The notes beneath the pieces were generated by a model. That model was not told the origin of the DNA. It ran no database searches and worked only from the letters and a program-made list of their open reading frames with translations. This document shows positions 1-7,738 of a DNA stretch of 38,934 nucleotides, piece by piece. The stretch is from NCBI GenBank assembly GCA_026169195.1, contig JAPFEH010000082.1, positions 1 to 38,934 on the forward strand, in the 5' to 3' direction. The stretch's first letter is position 1, and each line of letters opens with the position of its first letter. Position numbers and translations under genes: made by a program. The DNA is from Dysosmobacter sp. (lineage in GTDB: Bacteria > Bacillota > Clostridia > Oscillospirales > Oscillospiraceae).

Positions 1-104
<104 letters not shown>

Positions 105-130
105 CATTTAATTGGAGGTGCTTTAAGAGT

Positions 131-496
131 ATGGCACGTATTGCCGGTATTGACCTGCCGAAGGATAAGCGTATCGAAATCGGCCTCACCTATATTTACG
201 GCATTGGCAGAAAGAGCGCCAAGGATATCCTGGCGAAGACTGGCGTCGACCCCGACACCCGTGTGAAGGATCTGACCGACGCTGATGAGCAGAAGCTCCG
301 TGACGCCATCGACGAGTACGTTGTCGAGGGCGACCTGCGCCGCCAGACCGCGCTGGACATTAAGCGCCTGAGCGAGATCGGCTGCTATCGCGGCCTGCGT
401 CATCGCAAGGGTCTGCCCGTCCGCGGCCAGCGCAGCAAGACCAACGCAAGAACCCGCAAAGGTCCCAAGAAGACCATTGCCAACAAGAAGAAGTAA
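131..496 (+). CDS. rpsM: 30S ribosomal protein S13
   Basis: This 121-residue protein matches S13 over its whole length: it starts [10 protein letters not shown], carries the YIYGIG helix-two-turns-helix region, and ends in a basic tail with [15 protein letters not shown] and lysines. S13 sits in the head of the small subunit and contacts 16S rRNA, L5 and the P-site tRNA. A GGAGGTG ribosome-binding site lies upstream. The order rpmJ-rpsM-rpsK-rpsD-rpoA-rplQ is the standard Firmicute arrangement. Confidence 0.98.
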   Translation: MARIAGIDLPKDKRIEIGLTYIYGIGRKSAKDILAKTGVDPDTRVKDLTDADEQKLRDAIDEYVVEGDLRRQTALDIKRLSEIGCYRGLRHRKGLPVRGQRSKTNARTRKGPKKTIANKKK

Positions 497-511
497 GGAA
501 GGAGATCGAAC

Positions 512-919
512 ATGGCAACTGCTAAAGCTTCCGGCGGTAAGAAAGTCATTCGCCGCCGCCGCGAAAAGAAGAACATCGAGCGGGGTCAGGTCCATATCCG
601 TTCTTCTTTCAACAACACGATGGTGACTGTCACTGATACACAGGGCAACGCCATTTCCTGGGCTTCCTCCGGCGGACTGGGTTTCCGCGGCAGCAAGAAG
701 TCCACTCCCTTCGCTGCTCAGACTGCGGCTGAGACCGCTGCCCGCGCCGCGATGGAGCATGGCCTGAAGACCGTTGAGGTCTTCGTCAAGGGCCCCGGCC
801 AGGGCCGCGAGGCTGCGATCCGCGCACTGCAGGCCGTGGGTCTGGAAGTGACCATGATCAAGGACGTCACTCCCATCCCCCACAACGGCTGCCGTCCCCC
901 GAAGCGCCGCCGCGTGTAA
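512..919 (+). CDS. rpsK: 30S ribosomal protein S11
   Basis: This 135-residue protein has a lysine/arginine-rich N-terminus, the S11 core ([26 protein letters not shown]) and the diagnostic end [17 protein letters not shown]11 forms part of the 30S platform near the mRNA exit channel. A GGAGG ribosome-binding site (AAGGAAGGAGATC) precedes the ATG, and the gene lies 15 bases after rpsM. Nothing about it is unusual. Confidence 0.98.
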   Translation: MATAKASGGKKVIRRRREKKNIERGQVHIRSSFNNTMVTVTDTQGNAISWASSGGLGFRGSKKSTPFAAQTAAETAARAAMEHGLKTVEVFVKGPGQGREAAIRALQAVGLEVTMIKDVTPIPHNGCRPPKRRRV

Positions 920-941
920 TAAAAGAGGAGGTAACAAGCAT

Positions 942-1568
942 ATGGCAAGATATACCGGCGCAGTCTGCCGCCTTTGCCGCAGAGAAGGCCAGAAGCTCTT
1001 CCTGAAGGGCGACCGCTGCTACACGGATAAGTGCTCCATCGAGCGTCGCGGTTACGCTCCCGGCATGCACGGCAATGCAAGAAATAAGAAGCTCAGCGAA
1101 TATGGTCTGCAGCTGCGTGAAAAGCAGAAGGCCAAGCGCTATTACGGCGTTCTGGAAAGCCAGTTCCGTGACTACTTCGAGATGGCCGAGAAGAAGGCCG
1201 GCATGACCGGCGAGAACCTGCTCAGCCTGCTGGAGAGTCGTCTGGACAACGTGGTGTACCGTCTGGGCTTCGCCATGAGCCGCGCTGAGGCCCGTCAGCT
1301 GGTGCTGCATGGTCACTTCACCGTCAACGGCAAGAAGGTCAACATTCCTTCCTTCATGGTGAAGACCGGCGACGTGGTGGAGCTGAAGGAAGGCTCCCGC
1401 AGTCTGGAGAAGTTCAAGGGCTCTTTGGAGGCCAACGCTTCCCGCGTGGTTCCCAAGTGGCTGGAAATGGATAAGAATAACGTGGCTAAGGTCATTGCAG
1501 AACCCGCCCGCGAGGACATCGATCTTCCCATCGAGGAACATCTCATCGTCGAGTTGTACTCCAAGTAA
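942..1568 (+). CDS. rpsD: 30S ribosomal protein S4, zinc-binding form
   Basis: S4 of 208 residues, a primary 16S rRNA-binding assembly protein and, in several bacteria, a translational autoregulator. The N-terminus carries four cysteines (C9, C12, C26, C31), marking the zinc-binding C+ variant. A central S4 RNA-binding domain is visible ([21 protein letters not shown] split across about residues 112-133). An AGAGGAGG ribosome-binding site lies upstream. The 83-base gap to rpoA holds a small hairpin of TGCGGCC and GGCCGCA that might be a mRNA processing or control site. Confidence 0.98.
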   Translation: MARYTGAVCRLCRREGQKLFLKGDRCYTDKCSIERRGYAPGMHGNARNKKLSEYGLQLREKQKAKRYYGVLESQFRDYFEMAEKKAGMTGENLLSLLESRLDNVVYRLGFAMSRAEARQLVLHGHFTVNGKKVNIPSFMVKTGDVVELKEGSRSLEKFKGSLEANASRVVPKWLEMDKNNVAKVIAEPAREDIDLPIEEHLIVELYSK

Positions 1569-1651
1569 TCGGAGGGTACCCTCGAAGATGATAGGAACTG
1601 GCTGCGGCCTGCTGTGCATGGCCGCAATGAGAAGATGAAGGAGGGTAACGC

Positions 1652-2602
1652 ATGATCGAAATTGAAAAGCCCCAGATCGAATGTATTGAGGCGCCCGGCG
1701 ATGTCACATACGGCAAGTATGTGGTAGAGCCTCTGGAGCGGGGATACGGCACGACTCTGGGCAATGCGCTCCGCCGCATTATGCTGTCCTCTCTGCCCGG
1801 CACCGCTCCGACCACCATCAAGATCGCCGGTGTCCAGCATGAGTTTTCCACCATTCCCGGTGTGAAGGAAGATGTGACGGAGATCGTCCTGAATATAAAA
1901 GGCCTCCTGACCAAGCTGCACAGTGAAACCGTAAAGACGGTTTATATCGAGGCGGTAGGGCCCTGCGAAGTTACGGCCGGCGATATTAAGGCTGACGGTG
2001 AAGTCGAGGTTCTGAACCCCGATATGCACATTGCCACTTTGGATAATGGCGCCACCCTCAACATGGAGATCACCCTGTCCCATGGCCGCGGCTATGTGCC
2101 TGCTGACCGCAATAAGCCTCAGCAGAATGTGATCGGCACCATTGCCGTAGACTCCATCTACACACCGGTGTACAAGGTGAATTACACCGTGGAGCCTACC
2201 CGTGTCGGTGCATCCAGTGATTTCGACAAATTGACGCTGGAAGTTTGGACAGATGGTACCATCTCTGCCCGGGATGCAGTGTCTCTGGGCGCCAAGATCC
2301 TGTGCGACCACTTTACCCTCTTCACCGATCTTTCTGAGAATGTGGGCAGCAAGCCCACCGTGGTGGAGAAGGCCGAAGCGCAGCGGGACAAGGTTCTGGA
2401 GATGACCATTGAAGAGCTGGATCTCTCTGTCCGCAGCTTCAATTGTCTCAAGCGTGCCAACATCAATACCGTTGAGGACTTGATTTCCAAGACCGAAGAC
2501 GAGATGATGAAAGTCCGCAATTTGGGCCGCAAATCTCTGGAAGAGGTCATCAATAAGCTGGCAATGATGGGCCTGCATCTGGCCGACGAAGAAAACAACT
2601 AA
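1652..2602 (+). CDS. rpoA: DNA-directed RNA polymerase subunit alpha
   Basis: This 316-residue protein has the two-domain layout of the alpha subunit. The N-terminal assembly domain includes [20 protein letters not shown] linker follows, then the C-terminal domain that contacts UP-element DNA and activators ([23 protein letters not shown]). Alpha dimerises to start polymerase assembly. A GAAGGAGGG ribosome-binding site is well placed. The gene is embedded in the ribosomal operon between rpsD and rplQ, as in most Firmicutes. Confidence 0.98.
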   Translation: MIEIEKPQIECIEAPGDVTYGKYVVEPLERGYGTTLGNALRRIMLSSLPGTAPTTIKIAGVQHEFSTIPGVKEDVTEIVLNIKGLLTKLHSETVKTVYIEAVGPCEVTAGDIKADGEVEVLNPDMHIATLDNGATLNMEITLSHGRGYVPADRNKPQQNVIGTIAVDSIYTPVYKVNYTVEPTRVGASSDFDKLTLEVWTDGTISARDAVSLGAKILCDHFTLFTDLSENVGSKPTVVEKAEAQRDKVLEMTIEELDLSVRSFNCLKRANINTVEDLISKTEDEMMKVRNLGRKSLEEVINKLAMMGLHLADEENN

Positions 2603-2659
2603 TCTTACGCCGGCGGGAGACCACCGGCTGACCAAAATCCTGATAAGGAGGAAACCGAA

Positions 2660-3004
2660 ATGCCCGGAACTCGGAAACTTGGCAAGACCACCGACCAGCG
2701 CAAGGCGATGCTGCGTCAGCAGGTCACGGATTTTCTGGACAATGGGAAGATGGAGACCACCGTCACCCGTGCCAAGGAGATCAAGCCTATGGCTGAGAAG
2801 ATGATCACCCTCGGCAAGAAGAACGATCTGGCTGCTTACCGGCAGGCGATGAGCTTCATCACCCGTGAGGATGTCTGCAAGAAGCTGTTCAAGGAGATCG
2901 CTCCCAGCTATGCAGAGCGCAATGGCGGCTACACCCGCATTATCCGCACCGGCGTTCGCCGCGGCGATGCTGCGGAGACCGCACTCATCGAACTGGTGAA
3001 ATAA
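2660..3004 (+). CDS. rplQ: 50S ribosomal protein L17
   Basis: This 114-residue protein begins [19 protein letters not shown] and carries the family features [19 protein letters not shown] and the end [12 protein letters not shown]. It is the short bacterial form of L17, which lies near the exit side of the large subunit. A TAAGGAGG ribosome-binding site precedes the ATG. It is the last gene of the operon, and a strong intrinsic terminator follows 18 bases after its stop. Confidence 0.98.
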   Translation: MPGTRKLGKTTDQRKAMLRQQVTDFLDNGKMETTVTRAKEIKPMAEKMITLGKKNDLAAYRQAMSFITREDVCKKLFKEIAPSYAERNGGYTRIIRTGVRRGDAAETALIELVK

Positions 3005-3022
3005 GGATCAGCAATTGATTTG

Positions 3023-3072
3023 AAAAAGCCCTTTGTTTTGGGACTGCCGTCCTGAAACAAAGGGCTTTTTTC
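3023..3072 (+). terminator. Intrinsic terminator of the ribosomal protein operon
   Basis: A 16-base stem pairs AAAAAGCCCTTTGTTT with AAACAAAGGGCTTTTT across a 16-base loop and runs into a T-rich tract. It lies directly after rplQ, so it ends the rpmJ-rplQ transcript. Confidence 0.93.
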
Positions 3073-3142
3073 TTTTCCAGAAAAAGCGGCTGAGCGTTTG
3101 CAGTATCTGGACTCCGCCGGCCGGTCAGAGAGCCGCAGATGA

Positions 3143-3171
3143 TTGACAATGCTTCGGATCTATGGCAAGAT
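3143..3171 (+). promoter_or_regulatory. Candidate promoter for the gene at 3238
   Basis: A perfect -35 hexamer TTGACA (3143-3148) is followed after 17 bases by a weak -10, CAAGAT (3166-3171). It lies between the operon terminator and the zinc-ribbon gene, which needs its own promoter. The weak -10 lowers confidence. Confidence 0.5.
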
Positions 3172-3237
3172 GAACAATAAGAAGAGGGTTCGATCAAGAA
3201 ATCGAGAGATGGCTACTCTTGGAGGGAGGAAAACGGG

Positions 3238-3630
3238 ATGATGGTAAAATGCCATGAATGTGGAAAGTCTTATGATTACCATGTAGATGATTTTTGTCCC
3301 CGATGCGGCGCATTTACCCAGCCACCCAAAGATTTGCAGGTGAGTGCAGACGGAAGTGTTGTTCGGGTAGACGGTCTGAACGAGCAGCATCATCGAGGAT
3401 CCTTTGTCCATAGGGAATTGCACACAGAGGAACGTCAGCGCCGCGGGACGGTTCTGGAAGGGGAAAAGACTGCTCGTGTGCGGCGGGTGTGTCCATCTGC
3501 GGGCAGGGATCCACAGAAACAGCGCAGGAAAAGCCCCTTGTCTGTGATCTTCTGGATCATTCTGGCTGTCATTGCGTTTCAGATGGTTGTACCGCTGCTG
3601 TTTTACATCATCCCGTTTGGGCTATGGTGA
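3238..3630 (+). CDS. Zinc-ribbon protein with C-terminal membrane anchor, unknown function
   Basis: This 130-residue protein was not recognised as a named family. Residues 5-24 form a zinc ribbon with two CxxC pairs (CHEC and CPRC). The middle is charged and probably unstructured (about 30-100). Residues about 102-125 are a hydrophobic segment that should span the membrane, leaving a very short tail. The zinc ribbon would therefore face the cytoplasm if the protein is tail-anchored. A strong GGAGGGAGG ribosome-binding site precedes two consecutive ATG codons (3238 and 3241). The next gene starts 56 bases after its stop, so the two may be co-transcribed. Confidence 0.75.
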   Translation: MMVKCHECGKSYDYHVDDFCPRCGAFTQPPKDLQVSADGSVVRVDGLNEQHHRGSFVHRELHTEERQRRGTVLEGEKTARVRRVCPSAGRDPQKQRRKSPLSVIFWIILAVIAFQMVVPLLFYIIPFGLW

Positions 3631-3685
3631 GCAGGAAGCATCAGGCGGCCCGGATCGTCGCAGAAAGGGACTGAGGGAGGTGCTT

Positions 3686-4075
3686 ATGCCGGAACTTGAC
3701 AATCAACATGCGCTGTTGTTTTTCCATAAACATGAAGGTGCCCTTCCACTGTTTGAGGCTTTTGTGGAAAAAATCCTGACCATGCATCCGGATACAAAGC
3801 TCTGCATACAAAAAACACAAATCTCCTTTTATGCGCGGCATCTGTATGCCTGCGTATCCTTTTTGCCGGTGAGAAAAAAGGCAGAACTGCCTGACCCGTA
3901 TCTTGTTGTTACACTGAGCCTGCCCGAGCCGTTGGAATCGTGGAGAGTGGCTGCAAAAACAGAGCCCTATTCTGGAAGATGGACAACGCACATCGTTCTT
4001 GGCAGCGTGGAGGAAGTAGATGAGGAATTGCTTGGTTGGGTTCATCAGGCGTATCTTTTTGCCGGACGCAAATGA
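3686..4075 (+). CDS. Uncharacterised protein, possibly DUF5655-related
   Basis: This 129-residue soluble protein starts at the ATG at 3686, which has a GAGGGAGGTG ribosome-binding site; upstream in-frame codons lack one. The N-terminal third (LFFHKHEGALPLFEAFVEKI) and the KTQISFYARH stretch resemble small clostridial proteins of the DUF5655 type, but this assignment is from memory and tentative. There is no signal peptide or membrane segment. It lies between the zinc-ribbon protein and the deacetylase on the same strand, with no terminator between them. Confidence 0.7.
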   Translation: MPELDNQHALLFFHKHEGALPLFEAFVEKILTMHPDTKLCIQKTQISFYARHLYACVSFLPVRKKAELPDPYLVVTLSLPEPLESWRVAAKTEPYSGRWTTHIVLGSVEEVDEELLGWVHQAYLFAGRK

Positions 4076-4221
4076 AGGATCGCTGAAGATCATCGCTTTC
4101 CCTTTTGGCTTCTACAAAAATAAACCGGAAAAGCCGGCTGCCCGGTATGAAAGTTTTTCCGGCGATATTTCCCCTGAATCTGTACAAGCTATGGGAAAAT
4201 GCAGGGGAGATGGAAGCGGAT

Positions 4222-4929
4222 ATGCGGAAGCGTTGGACTGCCTTGTGGTTATTATGCCTGCTGCTGTGTCTGCCGTTTGCAGAAAAATCTGTGACAGTGG
4301 ACGGTGCGGTGCAGATCCCGGCAGAAACGTATTATGTGGCGCTGACCTTTGATGACGGCCCGCGGCAAGGCACAACAGACCGGTTGTTGGATGGTTTGCG
4401 GGAACGTGGAGCCAGCGCCACCTTTTTTTTGGTGGGAGAACGGGCGGCACAGTATCCGGAGCTGGTTCGGCGGATGAGTGCAGAGGGGCATCAGGTCGGT
4501 AATCACACTTGGAGCCATGTGCGGCTGGAGGGCGCTCCGGCAGATGTGATCCGGAAGGAGGTTGGCAGAAGCGAGGCATTGCTGGAAGGGTTGCTGGGTG
4601 GGGAAGGTTATTGGCTGCGCCCACCTTATGGCTTGATTTCTTCGGAAACAAAATCCTTGATTCCAGTCCCTATGATCGCATGGTCCGTGGACCCGAGAGA
4701 TTGGGAAAGTCAGAATACGGAGAAAGTCGTTCAGGCGGTTTTGCGGGACGTACAGCCAAACAGTATTGTTCTGCTTCATGATATTTATGGAACCTCTGTG
4801 GAAGCGGCTTTACAGGTCATAGATATCCTTTCTGAAAAAGGGTATGTGTTTGTGACGGTAGAAGAACTGATGCGCTTGAATGGCAGGACTCCGGAGCAGG
4901 GGAAACTGTACCGGAGCGGAGAAATATAA
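4222..4929 (+). CDS. NodB-type polysaccharide deacetylase, exported
   Basis: The 235-residue form starting at 4222 begins with MRKRW and a hydrophobic stretch (ALWLLCLLLCLPFA), a credible signal peptide or anchor. The frame stays open back to 4105, so a longer form is possible. All NodB motifs are visible: TFDDGP (metal-binding aspartates), NHTWSH (metal-binding histidines), RPPYG, DPRDW and the final LLHD. Such enzymes remove acetyl groups from N-acetylated sugars of peptidoglycan or other wall polymers. The size is close to the sporulation deacetylase PdaB, but the role is not proven by sequence. A convergent terminator separates it from secG. Confidence 0.85.
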   Translation: MRKRWTALWLLCLLLCLPFAEKSVTVDGAVQIPAETYYVALTFDDGPRQGTTDRLLDGLRERGASATFFLVGERAAQYPELVRRMSAEGHQVGNHTWSHVRLEGAPADVIRKEVGRSEALLEGLLGGEGYWLRPPYGLISSETKSLIPVPMIAWSVDPRDWESQNTEKVVQAVLRDVQPNSIVLLHDIYGTSVEAALQVIDILSEKGYVFVTVEELMRLNGRTPEQGKLYRSGEI

Positions 4930-4963
4930 AAAGACACTCCGGATTTTCCGGAGTGTCTTTTTT
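4928..4963. terminator. Bidirectional terminator between the deacetylase and secG
   Basis: The perfect inverted repeat GACACTCCGG / CCGGAGTGTC is flanked by an A run on the left and a T run on the right, so it can stop transcription from both sides. It lies between the 3' ends of two convergent genes. Confidence 0.92.
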
Positions 4964-4978
4964 ATTGCGTTTGTTCTA

Positions 4979-5218
4979 TCAGCCCAGAATCAGCAGCACC
5001 AGAGTCAGCACCAGAAAAACAGCGCCTACCCACTTGGTAGCACGGGCCAGCTTGGCATCCAGCGTTTTGGCTTTATTTTTTGCAAGGAAGGAGTCAGCCA
5101 CACCGCCGATGGCACCGGAGAGGCCTGCACTCTTGCCGGACTGGAACAGCACGGCGACAATGATGGCCAGACCACACAGCAGCTGCAAAATGGTGATAAC
5201 GAGCTTCAAAGAAGACAT
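4979..5218 (-). CDS. secG: Preprotein translocase subunit SecG
   Basis: This 79-residue membrane protein has two transmembrane segments (about residues 5-23 and 58-78). Between them is the SecG loop, including LFQSGKSAGLSGAIGG. SecG is the auxiliary subunit of the SecYEG channel. The start at 5218 is chosen because TTGGAGG lies 9 bases upstream; the frame is open much further but without a ribosome-binding site. secA, the motor of the same machine, is encoded elsewhere in the window. secG is transcribed alone. Confidence 0.93.
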   Translation of the reverse strand: MSSLKLVITILQLLCGLAIIVAVLFQSGKSAGLSGAIGGVADSFLAKNKAKTLDAKLARATKWVGAVFLVLTLVLLILG

Positions 5219-5415
5219 AGCAGAAAACCTCCAAAATTCACGCTTACGCGATACATATTTCGTCGCTTCACAGAGACTAATGTTACCATACTTTTTCAAT
5301 ATTTTCAAGGGCTTTTTCAAAAAGAACCCCGGTTTTTTGACCATATGAAGGAGAAGTTTTGTGTTCTTCCGACGGTAGAGACAGGAAAGGCAGTACGGAA
5401 AAATAAGAAAAACAT

Positions 5416-5455
5416 GGAACAAATGTTTGCATTCAAGGAATCAATGTGGTACAAT
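5416..5455 (+). promoter_or_regulatory. lexA promoter with LexA (SOS) box
   Basis: GGAACAAATGTTTG (5416-5429) matches the Firmicute LexA/DinR consensus CGAACRNRYGTTYG at 13 of 14 positions. It overlaps the -35 TTGCAT (5427-5432), which is followed after 17 bases by the -10 TACAAT (5450-5455). This is the expected layout for LexA autoregulation of lexA at 5496. Confidence 0.85.
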
Positions 5456-5495
5456 ATTGTCGTAAAGGAAACGGCTGGGGACAAGGAGGTCCATC

Positions 5496-6086
5496 ATGGC
5501 GGAACTGACCAATATGCAAAATAAGATTTATCAATATATCGCCGCCTGCATCCGGGAGCAGGGGTACCCCCCCTCCGTGCGGGAAATCGGCGAGGCGGTG
5601 GGCCTCAAATCTCCATCCACGGTGCATTTTCATTTAAAACATCTAGAAGCAGCCGGCGTCATTGAAAAAAATGCAGGGAAAGGCCGTGCCATCACATTAT
5701 CAACCCCACCGGTACCGGCAGATCAGGTTCCGATTCTCGGCAATGTGGCCGCCGGCAGCCCGATTTTGGCAGAGGAATGTATTGAAGATTATTTAACATT
5801 TGATACCGGCGGCCACGGGGAGGAGTATTTTGCCCTCCGTGTTCGCGGGGAATCGATGCTGAATGCGGGAATCCTTCCCGGTGATCTGGTGGTAGTACGG
5901 CGGCAGCAGACCGCGCAAAACGGTGAGATTGTGGTAGCGATGATCGAAGACGAGGCAACTGTCAAAACATATTCCAGAAAGAACGGCCATGTTTGGTTAC
6001 TGCCGGAAAATGAGGCATATTCGCCCATCGACGGTGCCTATGCTCAGATTTTGGGCAAGGTAGCAGCTGTGGTGCGCCGTTATTAA
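5496..6086 (+). CDS. lexA: LexA repressor, SOS master regulator
   Basis: This 196-residue LexA has the N-terminal winged helix (PPSVREIGEAVGLKSPSTVHFHL, about residues 25-47) and a C-terminal S24 self-cleavage domain. The cleavage bond is A86-G87 (NVAAGSP), the nucleophile is S120 (RGESML) and the general base is K157 (ATVKTY). All catalytic residues are present, so activated RecA should trigger autocleavage. The AAGGAGG ribosome-binding site is strong. Its promoter carries its own LexA box. A second LexA-type box lies in the prophage at 28523, so this protein probably also represses a phage gene (inference). Confidence 0.97.
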   Translation: MAELTNMQNKIYQYIAACIREQGYPPSVREIGEAVGLKSPSTVHFHLKHLEAAGVIEKNAGKGRAITLSTPPVPADQVPILGNVAAGSPILAEECIEDYLTFDTGGHGEEYFALRVRGESMLNAGILPGDLVVVRRQQTAQNGEIVVAMIEDEATVKTYSRKNGHVWLLPENEAYSPIDGAYAQILGKVAAVVRRY

Positions 6087-6095
6087 AGTTATTAG

Positions 6096-6125
6096 AAAGC
6101 AGCCGCGGGATTCCGCGGCTGCTTT
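6096..6125. terminator. Bidirectional terminator between lexA and sigK
   Basis: AAAGCAGCCGCGG pairs perfectly with CCGCGGCTGCTTT across a 4-base loop, with A-rich and T-rich flanks. It lies between the convergent 3' ends of lexA and sigK and touches the sigK stop codon. Confidence 0.88.
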
Positions 6126-6832
6126 CATATGGAGCGGGAAAGGGTTTGCGGCTGGTCCAGCCCGATCCGCAGTTTTTCCAGCGCCCGTTTCTCAATGCGG
6201 GATACATAGCTGCGGGAGATGCCGAAGGAGGCGGCGACTTCCCGCTGCGTCAGTGGAATGGTTCCTCCCAGCCCATAGCGCAGGCGGATGATTTCCGCTT
6301 CTCTCAAAGTGAGACATTCCTGTACCAGCTGGCGAAGCCGCAGGGCGTTGTCCCGCTCATGGATGTCATCCAACATGGTATCATCCACGCCCACCACATC
6401 CATCAACTGCAGGGTATTCCCCTCTTTGTCAGATTCAATGGAGTCCGACAGGGAGACCTCACCCTGCAGCTTTTTTTGTCCGCGAAAGTACATAAGGATC
6501 TCATTTTCAATACAACGGGCGGCGTAGGTGGCAAGCCGGGCGCCTTTTGCAGGATCGAAGCTTGAAATTCCTTTGATGAGTCCAATGGTGCCAATGGAGA
6601 TCAAATCCTCCTGATCGCTGCTTTGTGTGTAATATTTTTTGATGATATGGGCAACCAGACGGAGGTTCCGTTCGATCAGCACGTTACGGGCCTCCGGATC
6701 GCCTTTGGCATATCGATCCAGCCACATTCGTTCCTCGGCGGCAGACAGCGGCTTTGGAAAAGAGCCGCCTCCAGACAGGCGCAGAGAAAACAACAGGGTA
6801 TTGGCAAACAACAGCAGTGCGGCAGACAACAT
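6125..6832 (-). CDS. sigK: RNA polymerase sigma-K factor, late mother-cell sporulation
   Basis: This 235-residue protein is colinear with SigK. It has a short hydrophobic N-terminal pro-sequence (about residues 1-20), then FPKPLSAAEE, region 2 (EARNVLIERNLRLVAHI, EDLISIGTIGLIKGI, CIENEILMYFR) and region 4 (TQREVAASFGISRSYVSRIEKRALEKL, split by a turn). In the known family the pro-sequence is cut off by the SpoIVFB protease before sigma-K directs spore coat genes. The gene is not split by a skin element. AGGAGAGG precedes the ATG. It places the organism among endospore formers. Confidence 0.95.
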   Translation of the reverse strand: MLSAALLLFANTLLFSLRLSGGGSFPKPLSAAEERMWLDRYAKGDPEARNVLIERNLRLVAHIIKKYYTQSSDQEDLISIGTIGLIKGISSFDPAKGARLATYAARCIENEILMYFRGQKKLQGEVSLSDSIESDKEGNTLQLMDVVGVDDTMLDDIHERDNALRLRQLVQECLTLREAEIIRLRYGLGGTIPLTQREVAASFGISRSYVSRIEKRALEKLRIGLDQPQTLSRSI

Positions 6833-6885
6833 CGTACACCTCTCCTTTCGTATTTACCTATGCGCGGCAGGGAAGTCCCTATGCT

Positions 6886-6914
6886 TTGCATGGCAGATGC
6901 AGCTGTGGTATACT
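6886..6914 (+). promoter_or_regulatory. Promoter of the GIY-YIG/PNPOx gene
   Basis: TTGCAT (6886-6891), 17 bases, TATACT (6909-6914) gives a good vegetative promoter. It is divergent from sigK and 30 bases upstream of the GTG start at 6944. Confidence 0.8.
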
Positions 6915-6943
6915 GTTTCAGAGAAAATGAAGGAGGGCAGACC

Positions 6944-7684
6944 GTGAGTTGGTATGTCTATATTCTGCGCTGCGGAGATGATTCGCTGTACACGGGATGT
7001 ACGGCAGATCTTCTCCGACGTTTGGCAGCCCATCAGAGAGGTGCCGGGGCCAAATATACAAGAAGCCGCCTCCCGGTGGAACTGGTCTATTGGGAATCGG
7101 CGGCGGATCGGTCTTCCGCACTGCGGCGGGAGGCAGCTATCAAGCGGCTGTCCAGACAGCAGAAACTGGATATGATCGAGGAAGGAGAACGGAACAGCAT
7201 GGAAGCGATGCGCAGAAAGGACCGGCAAATGCCGGAGGAATTTGCATGGGAAGTGGTAGACAAGTGTGAATACGCGTTCCTCGCCATGATCGCGGAGGAC
7301 GGCGCGCCCTATGGGCTTCCCATCACCATCGTTCGAATGGGGGAAAGCATCTATTTTCACAGCGCCATGGAGGGGCGGAAGATCCGAAGCCTGCAAAAAT
7401 CTCCTCGGGTGTGTTTGACCTGTGTTGGGGATACGGAAATCCAGCAGGAACAGTATACAACGCTTTATGAGTCCGCGGTGGTTTTTGGTACGGCTGAGGA
7501 GGTAACGGATGCGGAAGAGAAAAAGGAGGCGCTGCGGCACTTGTGCCTGCGCCACACACCGGATTATATGGCGGGTTTTGAAGCGGCTATTCACCGGAGC
7601 CTTGCCAGAACCGCAGTCTGGAAGATCCGGGTGGAGGAGATTTCCGGAAAGGCAAAACGGCAGAACGGGCATCAGCCGGTATAA
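6944..7684 (+). CDS. GIY-YIG nuclease fused in frame to a PNPOx-like flavoprotein
   Basis: One open frame of 246 codons starts at GTG 6944 (AGGAGG upstream; the protein begins VSWYVYILRC). Residues 1 to about 85 form a small GIY-YIG domain of the UPF0213/YhbQ type (WYVYIL, LYTGCT, the conserved arginine in LLRRLAAHQ). Residues about 90-246 form a split-barrel domain of the pyridoxamine 5'-phosphate oxidase / NimA type (MRRKDRQMP, YGLPITIVRMG, IYFHSAMEGRK), predicted to bind FMN. No stop codon separates them. An internal ATG at 7199 with GGAAGGAG upstream could start the second domain separately. So this is either a true fusion or two products from one frame. Confidence 0.82.
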   Translation: MSWYVYILRCGDDSLYTGCTADLLRRLAAHQRGAGAKYTRSRLPVELVYWESAADRSSALRREAAIKRLSRQQKLDMIEEGERNSMEAMRRKDRQMPEEFAWEVVDKCEYAFLAMIAEDGAPYGLPITIVRMGESIYFHSAMEGRKIRSLQKSPRVCLTCVGDTEIQQEQYTTLYESAVVFGTAEEVTDAEEKKEALRHLCLRHTPDYMAGFEAAIHRSLARTAVWKIRVEEISGKAKRQNGHQPV

Positions 7685-7686
7685 CG

Positions 7687-7721
7687 AAAAAAGACCGCTG
7701 TCATCAGACAGCGGTCTTTCT
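7687..7721. terminator. Bidirectional terminator
   Basis: AAAGACCGCTGTC pairs perfectly with GACAGCGGTCTTT over a 4-base loop, with A and T runs outside. It separates the convergent GIY-YIG/PNPOx gene and the solute-binding protein gene. Confidence 0.92.
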
Positions 7722-7738
7722 GATAGACTTGCGGGATC

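Noticed and set aside
3005-3237. Small ORFs on the minus strand after rplQ
   Set aside because: They cross the terminator hairpin, have no ribosome-binding site and encode no recognisable protein.
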